Part shown: positions 6,285 to 7,363 of the stretch, piece after piece
How the letters are laid out: each line of letters starts with the position of its first letter
Numbering within the stretch: position 1 is the first letter of the stretch
NCBI GenBank assembly: GCA_041910015.1
Contig: JAYRRR010000048.1
Location: forward strand, 1 to 7,363
DNA from: RPQJ01 sp041910015
Lineage (GTDB): Bacteria > Pseudomonadota > Gammaproteobacteria > Steroidobacterales > Steroidobacteraceae
Direction of reading: 5' to 3'
Length of the DNA stretch: 7,363 nt
Notes under the pieces: model-generated
The model's input: the letters and a program-made list of their open reading frames with translations, nothing else
Databases searched by the model: none
What the model was told of the DNA's origin: nothing
Position numbers and translations under genes: made by a program

Positions 6285-7308
6285 GGATCCTCGGCATGGT
6301 GTAACGGTCGAGCAGTGGCGCCGCCAGGTTCATGAGCAGCACGGCGAACGCGAATCCGTCGGGGTAGCCGCCCCAGCTGCGGATTGTCCAGACCAGCACG
6401 CCGATGCCGGCGCCGTACCACAGTCGCCCCAGGTCGCTCGTCGCCGCGGAGACCGGGTCGGTCGCGATGAAGAATGCGCCGAGCATGGTCGCGCCGGAGA
6501 ATGCGTGCGCGAGCGGGCCCAGGCCGGCGCCGGGGTCGAGCGCATGCGCCACCAGGGCCGGGAGCAGCAGTCCGCCGAGCACGGCGGCCGGGATGTGCCA
6601 GCGGACGATGCCGCGCGCCAGCAGATAGAGGCCGCCCGCGAGCGCCGCGACGTTGATCCACTCGAAGCCGCGCGCGCCGAGCAGGCCCACCGTGTCGCCG
6701 CGGGCCAGCAGTTCTCCCATCGTGTACCGCAGTTCGAGGCCGTTGCGGATCGAATCGAGCGCCGTGGCGCCGGTGTAGACGTCCCACTCGCCCGCTGGCA
6801 CGGGGCCACCGTAGAAGCACCGCAGGGTCAGGCGAGCGAGCGAGTTCCAGTCGCCGGCGCCGGTGGCATCGAGCGGCACGGGCCAGCGCGTCATCTCGAC
6901 CGGAAACGACACGAGCAGCACGGCGTAACCGACCATGGCGGGATTGAAGGGGTTCTGCCCCAGTCCGCCGAAGACGTGCTTGCCCAGCAGGACCGCGAAG
7001 GCTGTGCCCAGCGCCGTGAGCCACCACGGCAACAGCGGTGTCACTGAAAAGGCCAGCAGGAACGCCGTGACGAGCACGCTGCCGTCGCGCAGCGCGGGCA
7101 GGGCGTCCCGCTGGCGCATCGCGAGCGCTGCCGCTTCGCAGGCCAGCGCCGCGACGCAGGCCACGGCGAGCTGCAACAGCAGGCCGGGGCCGAACAGCGC
7201 GACCTGCACGATGCCGACCGGGAGCAGCGCCAGCAGCACCTGAAACATCACGCGCGGCACCGTGTAGCCGGCGATGACGTGCGGCGCGGGCGACGTATCG
7301 AACCTCAT
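6265..7308 (-). CDS. rnfD: Rnf/Rsx electron transport complex subunit D (integral membrane, FMN-linked)
   Basis: Polytopic inner-membrane subunit related to NqrB, 347 residues as expected. The N-terminus SPAPHVIAGYTVPRVMFQV (6-24) and the motif GGLGQNPFNPAM (114-125) are typical of RnfD. Hydrophobic stretches at about 20-40, 42-64, 77-107, 122-138, 215-234, 239-256, 266-282, 297-312 and 317-334 fit a multi-helix channel-like protein. DVYTGAT (176-182) matches the ApbE flavinylation motif, so FMN is probably attached covalently to Thr182 in the periplasmic loop. A second SGAT (271-274) sits next to a hydrophobic stretch and lacks the preceding Asp at the right place. The start ATG at 7308 overlaps the preceding rnfC stop (ATGA, 7305-7308), and no clear ribosome binding site is seen. 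Confidence 0.96.
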   Translation of the reverse strand: MRFDTSPAPHVIAGYTVPRVMFQVLLALLPVGIVQVALFGPGLLLQLAVACVAALACEAAALAMRQRDALPALRDGSVLVTAFLLAFSVTPLLPWWLTALGTAFAVLLGKHVFGGLGQNPFNPAMVGYAVLLVSFPVEMTRWPVPLDATGAGDWNSLARLTLRCFYGGPVPAGEWDVYTGATALDSIRNGLELRYTMGELLARGDTVGLLGARGFEWINVAALAGGLYLLARGIVRWHIPAAVLGGLLLPALVAHALDPGAGLGPLAHAFSGATMLGAFFIATDPVSAATSDLGRLWYGAGIGVLVWTIRSWGGYPDGFAFAVLLMNLAAPLLDRYTMPRIHGRPRG

Positions 7309-7363
7309 GGGCGTTCGCCGGACGACGATCCGCCAGGCTCGCGGGCGCCATCGCCGCTGCCGC
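7305..7363 (-). CDS. rnfC: Probable 3' end of rnfC (Rnf/Rsx complex subunit C), cut by the window edge
   Basis: Only about 18 codons lie in the window (first full codon read from 7361), giving a Gly/Ser/Arg/Glu-rich tail ending SSSGERP and a TGA at 7307-7305. No domain is visible. The assignment rests on position: rnfC directly precedes rnfD in rnfABCDGE operons, RnfC proteins often end in a low-complexity hydrophilic tail, and the stop forms an ATGA overlap with rnfD, the same kind of junction as others in this operon. RnfC would be the NADH-binding peripheral subunit. Confidence 0.62.
   Translation of the reverse strand, partial: GSGDGAREPGGSSSGERP

Noticed and set aside
5906..7351. A 481-codon minus-strand frame overlapping rnfD and rnfG
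   Set aside because: It is out of frame with both genes, is Arg/Pro/Ala-rich, and has no domain; it exists only because of third-position GC bias.
3828..7363. Promoter within the rnf-nth-DUF1841 block
   Set aside because: All junctions overlap, there is no intergenic space, and no convincing -35/-10 pair was seen; the promoter is presumably beyond the right edge.

Overview
The window is GC-rich (roughly 70% by eye), densely coding proteobacterial chromosome. Two gene families point to a beta- or gammaproteobacterium, and I lean towards Betaproteobacteria. One is a pyruvate dehydrogenase E2/E3 pair whose E3 carries its own N-terminal lipoyl domain. The other is an rnf operon running into nth and a DUF1841 gene. 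No species can be named from the sequence alone. There is no gene-free stretch of 300 bases or more; the longest gap is 28 bases. No tRNA, rRNA, CRISPR array, insertion sequence or phage gene was seen.

Left arm, plus strand (1-3814): the 3' two-thirds of aceF (E2, dihydrolipoamide acetyltransferase) enters from the left edge. It overlaps lpdA (lipoyl-domain E3) by a GTGA junction. After a short gap comes a PAPS-type sulfotransferase. aceF and lpdA encode two of the three catalytic components of pyruvate dehydrogenase; aceE should lie just upstream of the window. The sulfotransferase has no obvious link to pyruvate oxidation and looks like an accessory gene sharing the transcript.

Right arm, minus strand (7363 down to 3828): the last codons of a probable rnfC, then rnfD, rnfG, rnfE, nth and a DUF1841 gene. 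Every junction overlaps by 1, 4 or 20 bases, so this is very likely one transcript with translational coupling, and its promoter lies beyond the right edge. RnfC/D/G/E belong to the membrane Rnf/Rsx complex, which couples electron transfer between ferredoxin and NAD (or reduction of SoxR) to an ion gradient. Nth is the iron-sulfur endonuclease III of base excision repair. DUF1841 is a small conserved protein of unknown role.

The two arms converge at 3814/3828. Both stop codons sit inside one perfect 7-bp inverted repeat. Nearly everything else is well-known housekeeping and energy metabolism, and I see no convincing evidence of a wholly new system. The points most worth a second look are the sulfotransferase attached to the PDH genes, the conserved but unexplained rnf-nth-DUF1841 linkage, and the shared hairpin at the convergent stops.
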